Below, in pieces: positions 54,284 to 63,360 of a stretch of DNA of 64,000 nt (its first letter is position 1; every line of letters begins with the position of its first letter). Source of the DNA: Ruminococcaceae bacterium D5 (lineage in GTDB: Bacteria > Bacillota > Clostridia > Oscillospirales > Ruminococcaceae); contig FORK01000004.1 in assembly GCA_900113995.1 (NCBI GenBank), positions 62,001 through 126,000 on the forward strand. The letters run 5' to 3'. The notes below the pieces were generated by a model. It ran no database searches and was not told the origin of the DNA. It was given only the letters and a program-made list of their open reading frames with translations. The position numbers were made by a program, and so were the translations under genes.

Positions 54284-55033
54284 ATGAACCCGCAACAGAA
54301 CCATTCCGGGGCCGGCGATTCGCTTTTCGGCTCCGACCCCATCTCCTCCCATACCTATAAGGAACAGGCCTACCGCCTGATCAAAGACGCCATCATTTAT
54401 CGAAAAATGAAGGTCGGCGTCGTCTATTCCCAGGATGGCATCTGCGCCGACATGCAGATTTCCCGCACGCCGGTGCGCGAAGCCCTGCTCGAGCTTCAGC
54501 AGGAGGGGTACGTCAGCATTCTGCGGGGACGCGGGATCACCATCGTCCCGCTGGGCCAGAAGGAAGCGCGCGATATCATCGAGATGCGCCGCTGCATCGA
54601 ACCGCTTGGCAGCTTCCTCGCGGCGCAGCGCCGCTCAAGCAGCCAGCTCGGCAACCTTTTCAGCGCCCTGCAGGAGATGGAGAAGAACGCGGGCAGCAGC
54701 GACAACGCCCTGATGTACCGGCTTGACCGGGAATTCCATTACCATATGTTTCAGGCAGCGGATAACGGCTGGCTCCAGCGGACCAACGAGCAGCTTCGGG
54801 ATCACATCCTCCGGTTTGAGAATCAGGAAGCATTTCAGATTGTCCCCGTCCTCGAAGAGCACCGCGGCGTCTACCGCGCCATTGAGCGCGGGAATCCTGC
54901 GGAAGCCGCCGAAGCGATGCGGATTCATATGGCAAACAGCATCCGCCGCACAATGAGCCACATTGTCCCGCTCGGGGAGGAAAATGCGGACCCGACGGCG
55001 GCAATGGGTATTCTCCCGCCTGTGATCCGCTGA
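54284..55033 (+). CDS. GntR-family regulator (FCD subfamily) of the amidase-TRAP operon
   Basis: About 249 residues from ATG 54284, spaced correctly from AGAAGGA. The winged helix (about 25-90) has AYRLIKDAIIYRKMKVG, CADMQISRTPVREALLELQ and the wing RGRGITIV. The FCD domain (about 100-225) includes DREFHYHMFQAADN and a C-terminal MRIHMANSIRRTM with the metal/ligand histidines. It probably represses the divergent operon when its acid ligand is absent. It has its own promoter and a very strong terminator. Confidence 0.88.
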   Translation: MNPQQNHSGAGDSLFGSDPISSHTYKEQAYRLIKDAIIYRKMKVGVVYSQDGICADMQISRTPVREALLELQQEGYVSILRGRGITIVPLGQKEARDIIEMRRCIEPLGSFLAAQRRSSSQLGNLFSALQEMEKNAGSSDNALMYRLDREFHYHMFQAADNGWLQRTNEQLRDHILRFENQEAFQIVPVLEEHRGVYRAIERGNPAEAAEAMRIHMANSIRRTMSHIVPLGEENADPTAAMGILPPVIR

Positions 55034-55045
55034 AAGAAAAGTGCG

Positions 55046-55088
55046 AAAAGCCCCTGCAAACGATGGCTCATCGTTTGCAGGGGCTTTT
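55046..55088 (+). terminator. Terminator of the GntR/FCD gene
   Basis: A 20-bp perfect stem, AAAAGCCCCTGCAAACGATG paired with 55069-55088 across a GCT loop, ending in TTTTT. Confidence 0.9.
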
Positions 55089-55393
55089 TATCCGCGTTTG
55101 GTCCCCCGCCGCAGTCTGCCCTCCCCCCAACCGGCCGGCGCACTGCGGACGATTCCCCTTTGGGCTTGCTCCATCCTCTCTCATTGGGGGAGCGGAGGCT
55201 TCTATTCATCCTTCCCGCTGCGTTGCCCCGCTTCGTTTGCGGCCTATCGGATCGGGAGGGCGGCGCGCCCTTCCATCTGCCCCCGCAGGCGCGGGACTCG
55301 TTTCAGCATAATGTGCTTTCCCCTTCAGGGGGCTGCGCCGGGTCTGCCCCGCAGGTGCGGGAGACAGATTCTTTCGGTGCCAGATACGGCAAA

Positions 55394-55432
55394 CAGATTC
55401 CCCGTACGGAGATCATCCGCATGGGGAATCTG
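55394..55432 (-). terminator. Probable terminator of the flavoprotein gene
   Basis: CAGATTCCCC and GGGGAATCTG form a 10-bp stem around an inner CGGA/TCCG pair; only a short T-run (TTT) follows on the minus strand. Confidence 0.55.
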
Positions 55433-55467
55433 CCCTGTTGCAGCGCTTTATTTTACACAAGTCTCTT

Positions 55468-56865
55468 TCAGCCGATCTCCCGCAGGATTTTATCCCCGAC
55501 ATAGAGGCCGTGGGCCGCCGCATGGGAGAGCGAGCGGGTGAATCCCGCGCCGTCTCCGACCGCGTAGATGCCCCGGCATCCCTCCAGTTCGAAGTCCCCG
55601 GCGGCGGGGCGCGCCGAATAATATTTGCATTCAATGCCATAGAGCAGGGTATCATAGTTTGCCGTTCCGGGCGCAATGGCATCCAAAGCGTGCAGCGTCT
55701 CGATGATATTGTCAAGCTGGCGCTTGGGCATACACAGGCTCAGGTCACCCGGCACCGCATCAAGGGTCGGGCGGGTGGTCGATTGACCAAGCCGGTGCTC
55801 GTTGGTCCGCCGCCCGCTCTCAAGGTCGCCCAGACGCTGCACCAGCACGCTGCCGCCGGAAATCATGTTGGCAAGCGAGGCGACCGCCCGGGCGTAGTCG
55901 ATCGGCTCGTTGAAGGGCTGAGTAAAGCGGATGGTGGTGAGCAGCGCGAAATTGGAGTTCCTGGTCTTGCGGCATTCATCGCGGTAGGAGTGTCCGTTAA
56001 CGGTCAGGATGCCGGAGGTGTTCTCCATGACGACGCTCCCCCGCTCGTTGAAGCAGAACATCCGGGTGGTGTCACCGTACATTTTCGAACGGTACCAGAT
56101 CTTCGGCTCATAAATCTGGGAAGAAAAGCCCTGCCAGATCAAAGACGGCAGCTCGACCCGCACCCCGATGTCGATCTGATTGTTGTTCATCCGCACTCCG
56201 TTTTTGCGGCACCAGTCGGCGAAATAGCGGCTTCCGGCCCGGCCGACCGCGAAGATGATCCGCTCCGCGTCCACCTGATCGGTCTCCCCGTTTCTGCCGC
56301 GCAGGGTCAGCTGATGATGCTCGCGGTCAACATCAACCGCTTCCGTCTCGGTGCGGATCTCGATTTTATCCCGCAGTGAATCGACCAGCTTCATCATGGT
56401 GGCAAAGTTGGCATCGGTGCCCAGATGCTTGAGCTGCGCCTGGTGCATATGCAGGTCGTACTGCAGACAGAGCTTTTTCAGCGAATCGCTCGGCATAAAA
56501 CGGTCGGTCGTCGCTCCAAATCCCACCAGCACCGCGTCGGCCTGTTCGATATAGTGAATGACCAGTTCCTGCGGCAGATAGTCGGTAAGCCATCCGCCGT
56601 ATTCGGTTGAGATGACATATTTTCCATCCGAAAAGGCGCCCGCCCCGGCCAGGCCCTCCATAATCGAGCAGTGCCTGCAGTGGACGCAGGTTTTCGCCTT
56701 TCCGGTCACCATCGGGCAGCTCCTGTACTTGAGGTCGGGACCTTTTTCGACCAGCAGGATCTTGAGCGACGGACGCTTTTCGGTCAGGCGGTAGGCGGCC
56801 ATCAGCCCGCCGATTCCTCCTCCGATGATCGCGACATCATAACTGCGGTTAGTTTGGTTTGCCAC
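55468..56865 (-). CDS. FAD-dependent dehydrogenase, COG2509-like
   Basis: About 465 residues from GTG 56865; ATG 56874 lies directly against GAAAGGA and is too close. The FAD site is VAIIGGGIGGLMAAYRL. A cysteine group (CVHCRHC, about 65-71) preceded by SCPMVTG suggests a metal or redox centre. The NAD-type site IIFAVGRAGSRYFADW and the C-terminal YAVGDGAGFTRSLSHAAAHG close the flavin pocket. The family is common in anaerobes and uncharacterised. It is monocistronic. Confidence 0.82.
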   Translation of the reverse strand: MANQTNRSYDVAIIGGGIGGLMAAYRLTEKRPSLKILLVEKGPDLKYRSCPMVTGKAKTCVHCRHCSIMEGLAGAGAFSDGKYVISTEYGGWLTDYLPQELVIHYIEQADAVLVGFGATTDRFMPSDSLKKLCLQYDLHMHQAQLKHLGTDANFATMMKLVDSLRDKIEIRTETEAVDVDREHHQLTLRGRNGETDQVDAERIIFAVGRAGSRYFADWCRKNGVRMNNNQIDIGVRVELPSLIWQGFSSQIYEPKIWYRSKMYGDTTRMFCFNERGSVVMENTSGILTVNGHSYRDECRKTRNSNFALLTTIRFTQPFNEPIDYARAVASLANMISGGSVLVQRLGDLESGRRTNEHRLGQSTTRPTLDAVPGDLSLCMPKRQLDNIIETLHALDAIAPGTANYDTLLYGIECKYYSARPAAGDFELEGCRGIYAVGDGAGFTRSLSHAAAHGLYVGDKILREIG

Positions 56866-57179
56866 GGTATCCATTCCTTTCAGACAGCACCATACGGACC
56901 GCCCCGCGGGTCCGGGGCATCTCCCCTGCTCCGCCAACAGCAGCCTGAATTGGTGATTGGCATTTCCTTTTGCACCCGTTGTTTGGCTTCCAGGCCGCAA
57001 ACGGCATATTGATTATAACATAAAAAGGTGTCAAAACAAAGCCATGGGATTCTTTCCATTGATTCTTTGCCTTTATCCTCAAAAAACGCATTGATTTTTC
57101 ATGGGGTTGACGGAATATTTGGGGAAAAGGCTGAAAGATTCCAGCATGAAAAATAAAATTTCACAAAACTGATACAAAA

Positions 57180-57202
57180 CGCCCGCCCCGAGGGGACGGG
57201 CG
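57180..57202 (-). terminator. Terminator of the YibE/F gene
   Basis: A GC-rich stem (CGCCCG...CGGGCG with inner CCC/GGG), 15 bp past the stop codon, followed on the minus strand by GTTTTG. Confidence 0.65.
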
Positions 57203-57216
57203 CAGGCGGAGGAAAA

Positions 57217-58428
57217 CTAAAGCGGCATGTCCTTATGGGCTGCCGGCTGTGCGGGAAGAGGCTCCGGCGCCTTGGCACCCGCCGTTCCTTTGGCATGGGA
57301 ATAGATGACGGCACAGACCAGAGAGGTCAGGGGGATGGTCAGAAGAATCCCGGAACTTCCGACCAGAGACTGCAGAATCTCCACGACGATCATCTCGCGG
57401 TTGAGCAGGGCGATCACCGAACGGCTGTAGGCCATGAGAAGCAGGGTCAAGGAAAGAGAGCTGCCGATGTAGGCGAGCACCAGCGTATTGGCCATCGTTC
57501 CCATCATATCGCGTCCAATCGTCATTCCGGAGTGAAAGAGGACGGCGGCGCTGCATTCGGGGGCCTTTTCGTGCAGTTCCCGGAGAGCGGAAGCCAGCGA
57601 CATCGCCACATCCATGATCGCCCCCATTGCTCCGACGAGGATCGCCGCGAAGATAATGGCCTTGAGGTCGATGGGGTCATCTTCGACGAGATACTTCAGA
57701 TACATGGAGTTCTCGTCCACCATGCCGGTGAGCTGAAGAAAGTGGTCGCAGAGCAGGGTGAGCGCCCCCGAGACGGCGAGTCCGCAGAAGCATCCGATGG
57801 CTGCGCACAGGCATTTCTGGTTGGCGCCCTCGACGATCAGCAGGGTCATGACGATGACGAAGACACAGACGGCGACCGACCACCCGTAGATGTTTTTCCC
57901 GGAGAGGATGGCGGGGATGAAAACCACAAAGATTGCCAGGCAGGTGAAACCGAGCGAAAGCAGGGTGTTCACCCCCTTGCGCCGTCCGAAAAGAATCAGG
58001 ACCGCCGCAAAGGCCAGGCCGAAGACGGCGAGCGCGTCGGTGCGGACATATTCGCCGAGCATCCAGGTGATCGCCGCGCCCTCGACCGGGTTATAGGTGA
58101 GGATGACGCGGTCCCCCTTCTTCACGTCCCGCAGCTGGCTGGGGGATTCGGGATCGACATTCTGAATGCCGGTGACGAGCTGGCCGCGCTCCTCACCGTT
58201 GAGAATTTCGGCTGCGAAGAGGATATTGGTACCCCGCCCGTAGAATACTCCGTCGATTTCCTGCGCGGCCGACTGCCGCGAGAGGATTCCTTCGACCTGG
58301 GCCATCACGCAGTGATCCTGATAGATGCCCTGAAATTCAGGCATACCGCTGGAGGCGGCGCGGTTTCCCAAAAAGAGAAAAAGAATCGAGCAGAAAACGG
58401 TGGCAAAATAAACGAAACGCTGCTTCAT
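57217..58428 (-). CDS. YibE/F-family multi-pass membrane protein
   Basis: 403 residues. One N-terminal helix is followed by an extracytoplasmic beta domain (about 30-125, ending DVKKGDRVILTYNP). Seven or eight hydrophobic segments come next, with ILVGAMGAIMDVAMSLASAL, SGMTIGRDMMGTMANTLVLAYIG, cited as GRDMMGTMANTLVLAYIG, and ILLTIPLTSLVCA. This is the YibE/YibF family found across Firmicutes, with no established function (transport is often supposed). The C-terminal tail is Pro/Ala-rich. It stands alone. Confidence 0.85.
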   Translation of the reverse strand: MKQRFVYFATVFCSILFLFLGNRAASSGMPEFQGIYQDHCVMAQVEGILSRQSAAQEIDGVFYGRGTNILFAAEILNGEERGQLVTGIQNVDPESPSQLRDVKKGDRVILTYNPVEGAAITWMLGEYVRTDALAVFGLAFAAVLILFGRRKGVNTLLSLGFTCLAIFVVFIPAILSGKNIYGWSVAVCVFVIVMTLLIVEGANQKCLCAAIGCFCGLAVSGALTLLCDHFLQLTGMVDENSMYLKYLVEDDPIDLKAIIFAAILVGAMGAIMDVAMSLASALRELHEKAPECSAAVLFHSGMTIGRDMMGTMANTLVLAYIGSSLSLTLLLMAYSRSVIALLNREMIVVEILQSLVGSSGILLTIPLTSLVCAVIYSHAKGTAGAKAPEPLPAQPAAHKDMPL

Positions 58429-58499
58429 AGATCAGATCCCCCTTGTTTTGTGCCGGATTTTCCGGTTTTCCCGCGTGCCGGGTGGTCCGGCAGAGGGAT

Positions 58500-60026
58500 T
58501 TAGTCGGTGACAAAAAGCTGGCAGATGTAATAATCCCCGTCGCCGCTCCGGACGATGCCGACCGCAATGCCGTCAATATTGCTGCGCAGGATATTGGCGC
58601 GATGGTCGGGGGAGTTCATCCATTCCTCCATGGCGAGGCCGGTATCCAGAACATTGGAGGCGAACAGATTCTCGCCCTCCCCCTGATAATGGAGGCCGTA
58701 ATCGCTGAAAATGCTGTTGAACATCCGGCCGTCAGGGCGGGTGTGGGACCAGTATTCCGAGGATTCGCGCGCCCGCGCCTGTGCCAGTCCCTCGAGCACC
58801 GGTCGGTAGGTCAGCGCCTTCAATCCGTTCACGGCGCGTTCTTCATTGACAAGCCGGGCAATCTCCTGCGCCTCGTCGGCGTAGCGGCTGCTGGCGGGGG
58901 GCAGCGCGGTTCCCACTGTCACCGGAATCTCGGCGGAGGCGCTCTGGTATCCGTCGAGCTGTGCGCCGACCGTCAGGGTGCCGCTGCCTTTCCGGTCGGC
59001 GCTGACCGTCAGGGTGCCATCCGCGCTGATCGATGCGGAGAGTCCCTCTGAGGCGCTGACCCAGACCGATGCTCCGGGAGTGGCAGTGACCTGGGCGGAA
59101 ACGCTTTCGCCCGCGTTCAGGCTGATCGAGCCGGGGACGCTGAGCGAAACCGAAGGCAGGCGGTAGAGGACGCTGACCGTTTTGGAGGAGGGAAGATCGC
59201 CGGGCGCCTCTACGGTGAGGGTGACCTGATAATTGCCGGGCTGGCCGGCGGAGAAAGAAACCGTGCCTCCCGAAACCGAGGCGGTAAGCCGCGGGTCGCA
59301 GGAGGCCGAAAGGACCCCCTCGGAGTCGATGACACAGGGGAGGGTCAGTGTTTCTCCGACCAGCCCTGAAAGGGAATCCTTCGGCACAGAGAGCTCGGCA
59401 GGGACGGCTGAGACAGTGACCGGCAGCAAAAATTCGGCGTCGGCCCAGCCGTCAAGGAAAGCGCGCAGCGGCACGCTGCATTCCCCTGGACGATCGGCGG
59501 TGATGGTCAGGCGGTCTCCTTCGAGACGAAGCCCGCAGGGGGAATCTTCCGCGGCGGATGAACAGGAAAAGACGGCCCCCTCCTCAGCGGCAAGGGTCAA
59601 AACAGCCGTTTCTCCCCGGGCGAGGGCGACCGATTGCACAGGGGAACCGGCTTCGTCGAGCACTGCGAGCTTCATCGGGCGGGGCTCGACCTGTACCTGG
59701 CAGGGAACGTCGAGCTGCCGGTAGCCCTCCGCCCGCAGCGTGATGGTCAGGGGATAGCGGCCCGGTTCCCCGCAGGAAATCAGAAGCAGGTCCTCTTTTT
59801 GCTCGGCGGAGAGAGGCGGTTGTGCAAATACTTCTATCTGCGAATCTTCCTTCAGCTCCGGAAGGGTCAGAGGGATGGAGACCGTACTTCCGGCAGTGAT
59901 GGTGATGTCGTTGGGCTCGCCCGAGCCGATTCCCGGCGCAAGCGGAGCGTCGAGGACGATTTCCTTTGGACCGCAGCCGAAAAGAAGCAAAATAAGAAGG
60001 AAAAGCAATCTGCCAATCCGTTTCAT
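58500..60026 (-). CDS. CAP/SCP-domain lipoprotein with repeated beta-sandwich modules
   Basis: About 508 residues from ATG 60026 behind GAAAGGGTG. A lipoprotein signal ends in LLFGC (Cys18). About 350 residues of repeated beta-rich modules follow, each with a T-V-S/G-S-G-T-L-T-V-type strand pattern and PGECSVPL/PGNYQVTL repeats like bacterial Ig-like folds. The C-terminal CAP domain (about 380-508) has ARLVNEERAVNGLKALTY, SEYWSHTRPDGRMF, GENLFASN, EWMNSPDHRANIL and YYICQLF. CAP proteins act at the cell surface or in spores, here of unknown role. Confidence 0.85.
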   Translation of the reverse strand: MKRIGRLLFLLILLLFGCGPKEIVLDAPLAPGIGSGEPNDITITAGSTVSIPLTLPELKEDSQIEVFAQPPLSAEQKEDLLLISCGEPGRYPLTITLRAEGYRQLDVPCQVQVEPRPMKLAVLDEAGSPVQSVALARGETAVLTLAAEEGAVFSCSSAAEDSPCGLRLEGDRLTITADRPGECSVPLRAFLDGWADAEFLLPVTVSAVPAELSVPKDSLSGLVGETLTLPCVIDSEGVLSASCDPRLTASVSGGTVSFSAGQPGNYQVTLTVEAPGDLPSSKTVSVLYRLPSVSLSVPGSISLNAGESVSAQVTATPGASVWVSASEGLSASISADGTLTVSADRKGSGTLTVGAQLDGYQSASAEIPVTVGTALPPASSRYADEAQEIARLVNEERAVNGLKALTYRPVLEGLAQARARESSEYWSHTRPDGRMFNSIFSDYGLHYQGEGENLFASNVLDTGLAMEEWMNSPDHRANILRSNIDGIAVGIVRSGDGDYYICQLFVTD

Positions 60027-60297
60027 GGCGCACACCCTTTCGTGGCAATCTTTTATCATTTCAATGGTATCAGAATACCACAATTTTCGCTGCAAAAAAA
60101 TTCTTCTATGTGAAATTTCGGCGAATCTCCGGTGCGGAAATTATTGGAAGACACAGGGTACAGGCTAATTGTACAAACAAAACAAATGATAATTGTGAAA
60201 ACTATCTAATGCTTTCTTGACAGGACAGCGGGAAAAGTTTATGATGTTGCTTGCGAAAGCAGGAACACCATCCTTTTCCCATGGAGGAAGCCCTTTG

Positions 60298-61635
60298 ATG
60301 AAGGAATATAACGCGCGGCGGGTCTTTTGGATGAGCCTGCCGATTTTTGCGGAGCTTCTGCTCCAGCTTTTAGTGGGCAATGTCGATCAGATGATGATCA
60401 GCCGGCACAGTCAGGCGGGGGTTGCGGCAATCGGCAACGGCAATCAGATCATCAATATCATCATCATTCTGCTCAGCAGCATGAGCGCGGCCGCGACCAT
60501 CATGCTCTCGCAGTATATCGGCGCCGGGGATGAGCGCCGGGCCGGCGCGGTCTGTAATGTGGCTTTCCTTGTGGTGGGGGGCGCGTCCCTCACGGCGAGC
60601 CTCGCTCTGCTTCTATTTTGGAAGCCGCTCTTTTCGTGGCTGCGGATTGCGCCCGAGGTCATACCCGATGCGCGGGGTTATCTGCTGGAGGTCGGCTCGT
60701 TCATTCTTGTGCAGGGATGCTATATGACCTTTGCGGCGATTCTCCGCAGCTACGCCTACCTGCGGGAAATCATGACGACCGCCCTGATTATGAACGGAAT
60801 CAACATCTTCGGCAATGCGGTTCTGATCAACGGCCTCTTCGGGCTGCCCGAGCTTGGGGTGATGGGGGCCGCCATTTCGACCAACATCAGCAAGTGCATC
60901 GGGCTGGCAGTCATCTCCTTTATTTATTGTAAGAAGGTCCGTATTCCGCTGGGTCTTTCACAGCTTCGCCCGTTCCCGGGGGCCGTCTGCCGGAGGCTGC
61001 TCTTTTTTGCACTGCCCACCGGCGGCGAATCGCTCTCCTATGACCTGTCGCAGGCGTTCATTCTGCGCTTTGTCAATCTCTTTGGGACGGCGGTGGTTGC
61101 CACCAAGGTTTATTGCAGCATTTTTGCAAATATTGCCTATGTCTATTCGATTGCTATTTCACAGGCAACCCAGATTGTGGTCGGCTATCTGGTGGGGGAG
61201 CAGCGGATCGACCGCATCAGCCGGCGTGTCTGGACCGCAGTCGGCATCGCGCTGGCGGTTTCCCTCTCGATCACCGCGCTGCTGTGGCTGAACAGCGATT
61301 TTGTCTTCAGCCTGTTCACCCAGGATCAGTCGGTTTGGAGGCTGGGAAAAACGATTCTCGCCATTGAGTTTTTTCTGGAAATCGGACGCTCGGTGAATAT
61401 CGTGATGGTGCGCAGCCTTGTGGCAGCGGGGGATGTAAGGCTGCCGGTCAGTGCCGGAATCGTCTCCTGCTGGCTGGTCGCGGTGGCGGGTGCCTGGCTG
61501 CTGGGCGTCCATTTCGGGCTGGGCCTTCCCGGAATCTGGATCGCGATGGCGGTGGACGAAGCGCTGAGGGGCGCGGTTTTTTCGGCCCGCTTCCTGACCG
61601 GGGGATGGAAAAAGCATCTGCCATGCGTTTCCTGA
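60298..61635 (+). CDS. MATE-family efflux protein
   Basis: About 445 residues; ATG 60298 is chosen because GGAGGAAG lies 8 bp upstream, while earlier in-frame ATGs have no site. Twelve membrane segments are visible. Family marks include PIFAELLLQLLVGNVDQMMIS, cited as LLVGNVDQMMIS, SAAATIMLSQYIGAGDE and the second-half ATQIVVGYLVGEQRID. It exchanges cationic drugs or metabolites for Na+ or H+. Divergent from the CAP lipoprotein; its region contains AT-rich promoter sequence. The substrate is unknown. Confidence 0.9.
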   Translation: MKEYNARRVFWMSLPIFAELLLQLLVGNVDQMMISRHSQAGVAAIGNGNQIINIIIILLSSMSAAATIMLSQYIGAGDERRAGAVCNVAFLVVGGASLTASLALLLFWKPLFSWLRIAPEVIPDARGYLLEVGSFILVQGCYMTFAAILRSYAYLREIMTTALIMNGINIFGNAVLINGLFGLPELGVMGAAISTNISKCIGLAVISFIYCKKVRIPLGLSQLRPFPGAVCRRLLFFALPTGGESLSYDLSQAFILRFVNLFGTAVVATKVYCSIFANIAYVYSIAISQATQIVVGYLVGEQRIDRISRRVWTAVGIALAVSLSITALLWLNSDFVFSLFTQDQSVWRLGKTILAIEFFLEIGRSVNIVMVRSLVAAGDVRLPVSAGIVSCWLVAVAGAWLLGVHFGLGLPGIWIAMAVDEALRGAVFSARFLTGGWKKHLPCVS

Positions 61636-61734
61636 GAAGGCATTGCTCTCCGCTTTGGATATATTCGTGAAAAATGACAATTTTGCGGAAAAATTGCTTT
61701 AGAAATGACACAATATACAAATTTTGAAAAACTA

Positions 61735-61763
61735 TTGTATATTTATGAATCTCGAGTTATAAT
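61735..61763 (+). promoter_or_regulatory. Sigma-A promoter of the amino-acid ABC operon
   Basis: TTGTAT (61735-61740), a 17-bp spacer and a perfect TATAAT (61758-61763). A GC-rich leader of about 110 nt follows that contains a direct repeat of CGCGGCTGCGGCCCC (61774-61788 and 61838-61852). Confidence 0.75.
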
Positions 61764-61875
61764 AACGGCATTAGCGCGGCTGCGGCCCCATGATCCGGGG
61801 CGGCTGCGCGGGTTTGTTTGTCCGCCGCAGGCATTCGCGCGGCTGCGGCCCCTATGACTTGGAGGTGCCATCCCC

Positions 61876-62556
61876 TTGACCATTATGGAAATCTTCGCGA
61901 ATTACTATCAGTATTTCCTGCGGGGCACCCGCACGACCATCCTGATCTCGCTGATCACGGTGTTCTGCGGCTTTCTGCTGGGCTGTGTCATCGCCCTGCT
62001 CCGCCTCTCGAAAAACAGGATACTGAACGGCTTTGCCAAACTGTACATCACCGTGCTGCGCGGCACGCCGCTGCTGGTGCAGCTTTACATCGTTTATTAC
62101 CAGCTCGATTTTATCCCCTATCCCAAGGTGAATATCTGGGGCGTCGCGCTGGAGCGGGCGCTTCCCTGCGTCATCGCCCTTTCGCTCAATTCCGCTTCCT
62201 ATGTTGCGGAGGTCATCCGTTCCGGCATTCAGGCGGTGGATATCGGGCAGAGTGAGGCGGCCCGTTCGATCGGCATGACCAACGGACAGACGATGCTGCA
62301 TATCGTCATGCCGCAGGCGATCAAGAACATCCTGCCGGCCATCGGCAACGAGTTCATGGTCATGATTAAGGAGACTTCGGTCATTCAATACCTGGGGATC
62401 AGCGATCTGATGTACAATAACGGCATTGTGGTTACCGCCACCTATAATCCGCTGCCCTGCTACTATATTTCGGCCGTCATCTACCTGATCCTGAATATTG
62501 TGGTCGGCAAGGGAGTCGATACCTTTGAAAGGAGGCTCAAACGCAGTGAGCGATAA
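61876..62556 (+). CDS. Polar amino-acid ABC transporter permease (HisM/GlnP family)
   Basis: 226 residues, five membrane segments, starting at TTG 61876, 10 bp after GGAGG (an ATG at 61885 would be 19 bp away). The opening [19 protein letters not shown], here split as FLRGTRTTI and the first helix, and the ATPase-contact EAA loop [24 protein letters not shown], cited as [16 protein letters not shown], are typical. It ends inside the ATPase gene (11-bp overlap). A binding-protein gene is not seen between the promoter and this gene and may lie past the window end. Confidence 0.9.
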   Translation: MTIMEIFANYYQYFLRGTRTTILISLITVFCGFLLGCVIALLRLSKNRILNGFAKLYITVLRGTPLLVQLYIVYYQLDFIPYPKVNIWGVALERALPCVIALSLNSASYVAEVIRSGIQAVDIGQSEAARSIGMTNGQTMLHIVMPQAIKNILPAIGNEFMVMIKETSVIQYLGISDLMYNNGIVVTATYNPLPCYYISAVIYLILNIVVGKGVDTFERRLKRSER

Positions 62557-63298
62557 ATCGAGCGCGATGATCCATGTTGAGGACCTGCATAAGAGCTTCG
62601 GCAGCAACGAGGTGCTCAGAGGCATCAATGAGGAGATTTTCAAGGGCGAGGTTGTGACGGTCATCGGGCCCTCCGGCTCGGGCAAATCGACCTTTCTGCG
62701 CTGCCTGAACCGTTTGGAGGAGCCGACCAGCGGCCGCATTATCTTTGAGGGAAACGACATCTGCGCTCCCGGCGCGGATATCAACCTGCTGCGGCAGAAG
62801 ATGGGGATGGTCTTCCAGCAGTTCAATCTGTTCAACCACCTGACCATCCTTCAGAATATCACCATCGGCCCCACAATGGTCAGGAAAGAGAGCCAGGAAG
62901 AAGCCGAAGCGCGGGCGATGAAGCTGCTCGAGCGGGTGGGTCTGGCGGACAAGGCGCAGGAATATCCCTCCCGCCTGTCGGGCGGACAAAAGCAGCGCAT
63001 TGCCATTGTACGGGCGCTGGCGATGAATCCTGATGTGATGCTCTTCGACGAGCCGACCAGCGCGCTCGATCCTGAGATGGTCGGCGAAGTGCTGGGCGTC
63101 ATGAAGTCTCTGGCGGAAGAGGGCATCACCATGGTGGTTGTGACCCACGAGATGGGGTTTGCCCAGAAGGTCGGCACCCGGGTGCTCTTTATGGATGGCG
63201 GGCAGATTCTGGAACAGGGGCCTCCGCAGCAGCTCTTTACCGCGCCGCGCCATCCCCGCACCCAGGACTTCCTGTCCAAGGTTCTTAACTGTATCTAA
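62546..63298 (+). CDS. Polar amino-acid ABC transporter ATPase (GlnQ family)
   Basis: About 250 residues from GTG 62546 behind AAAGGAGG. Walker [11 protein letters not shown]-loop [11 protein letters not shown], signature [14 protein letters not shown], Walker [15 protein letters not shown] and switch [12 protein letters not shown] are all intact. It drives uptake by the permease encoded just upstream. It is followed by an ornithine cyclodeaminase-family gene, so the imported amino acid may be the substrate of that enzyme. Confidence 0.92.
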   Translation: MSDKSSAMIHVEDLHKSFGSNEVLRGINEEIFKGEVVTVIGPSGSGKSTFLRCLNRLEEPTSGRIIFEGNDICAPGADINLLRQKMGMVFQQFNLFNHLTILQNITIGPTMVRKESQEEAEARAMKLLERVGLADKAQEYPSRLSGGQKQRIAIVRALAMNPDVMLFDEPTSALDPEMVGEVLGVMKSLAEEGITMVVVTHEMGFAQKVGTRVLFMDGGQILEQGPPQQLFTAPRHPRTQDFLSKVLNCI

Positions 63299-63360
63299 AG
63301 CGCCGCGGGCCCGGCCTGCGGAGCATACAGCATATCGCGACTTGAGGAGGAAACAAAAGC

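Larger units (their letters stand above)
55034..55467. other. Intergenic region between two terminators
   Basis: No credible gene; open frames here have no ribosome site and read through low-complexity Pro/Ala/Arg sequence. The region holds the GntR terminator (55046-55088) and the probable terminator of the flavoprotein gene (55394-55432, CAGATTCCCC/GGGGAATCTG). Confidence 0.6.
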
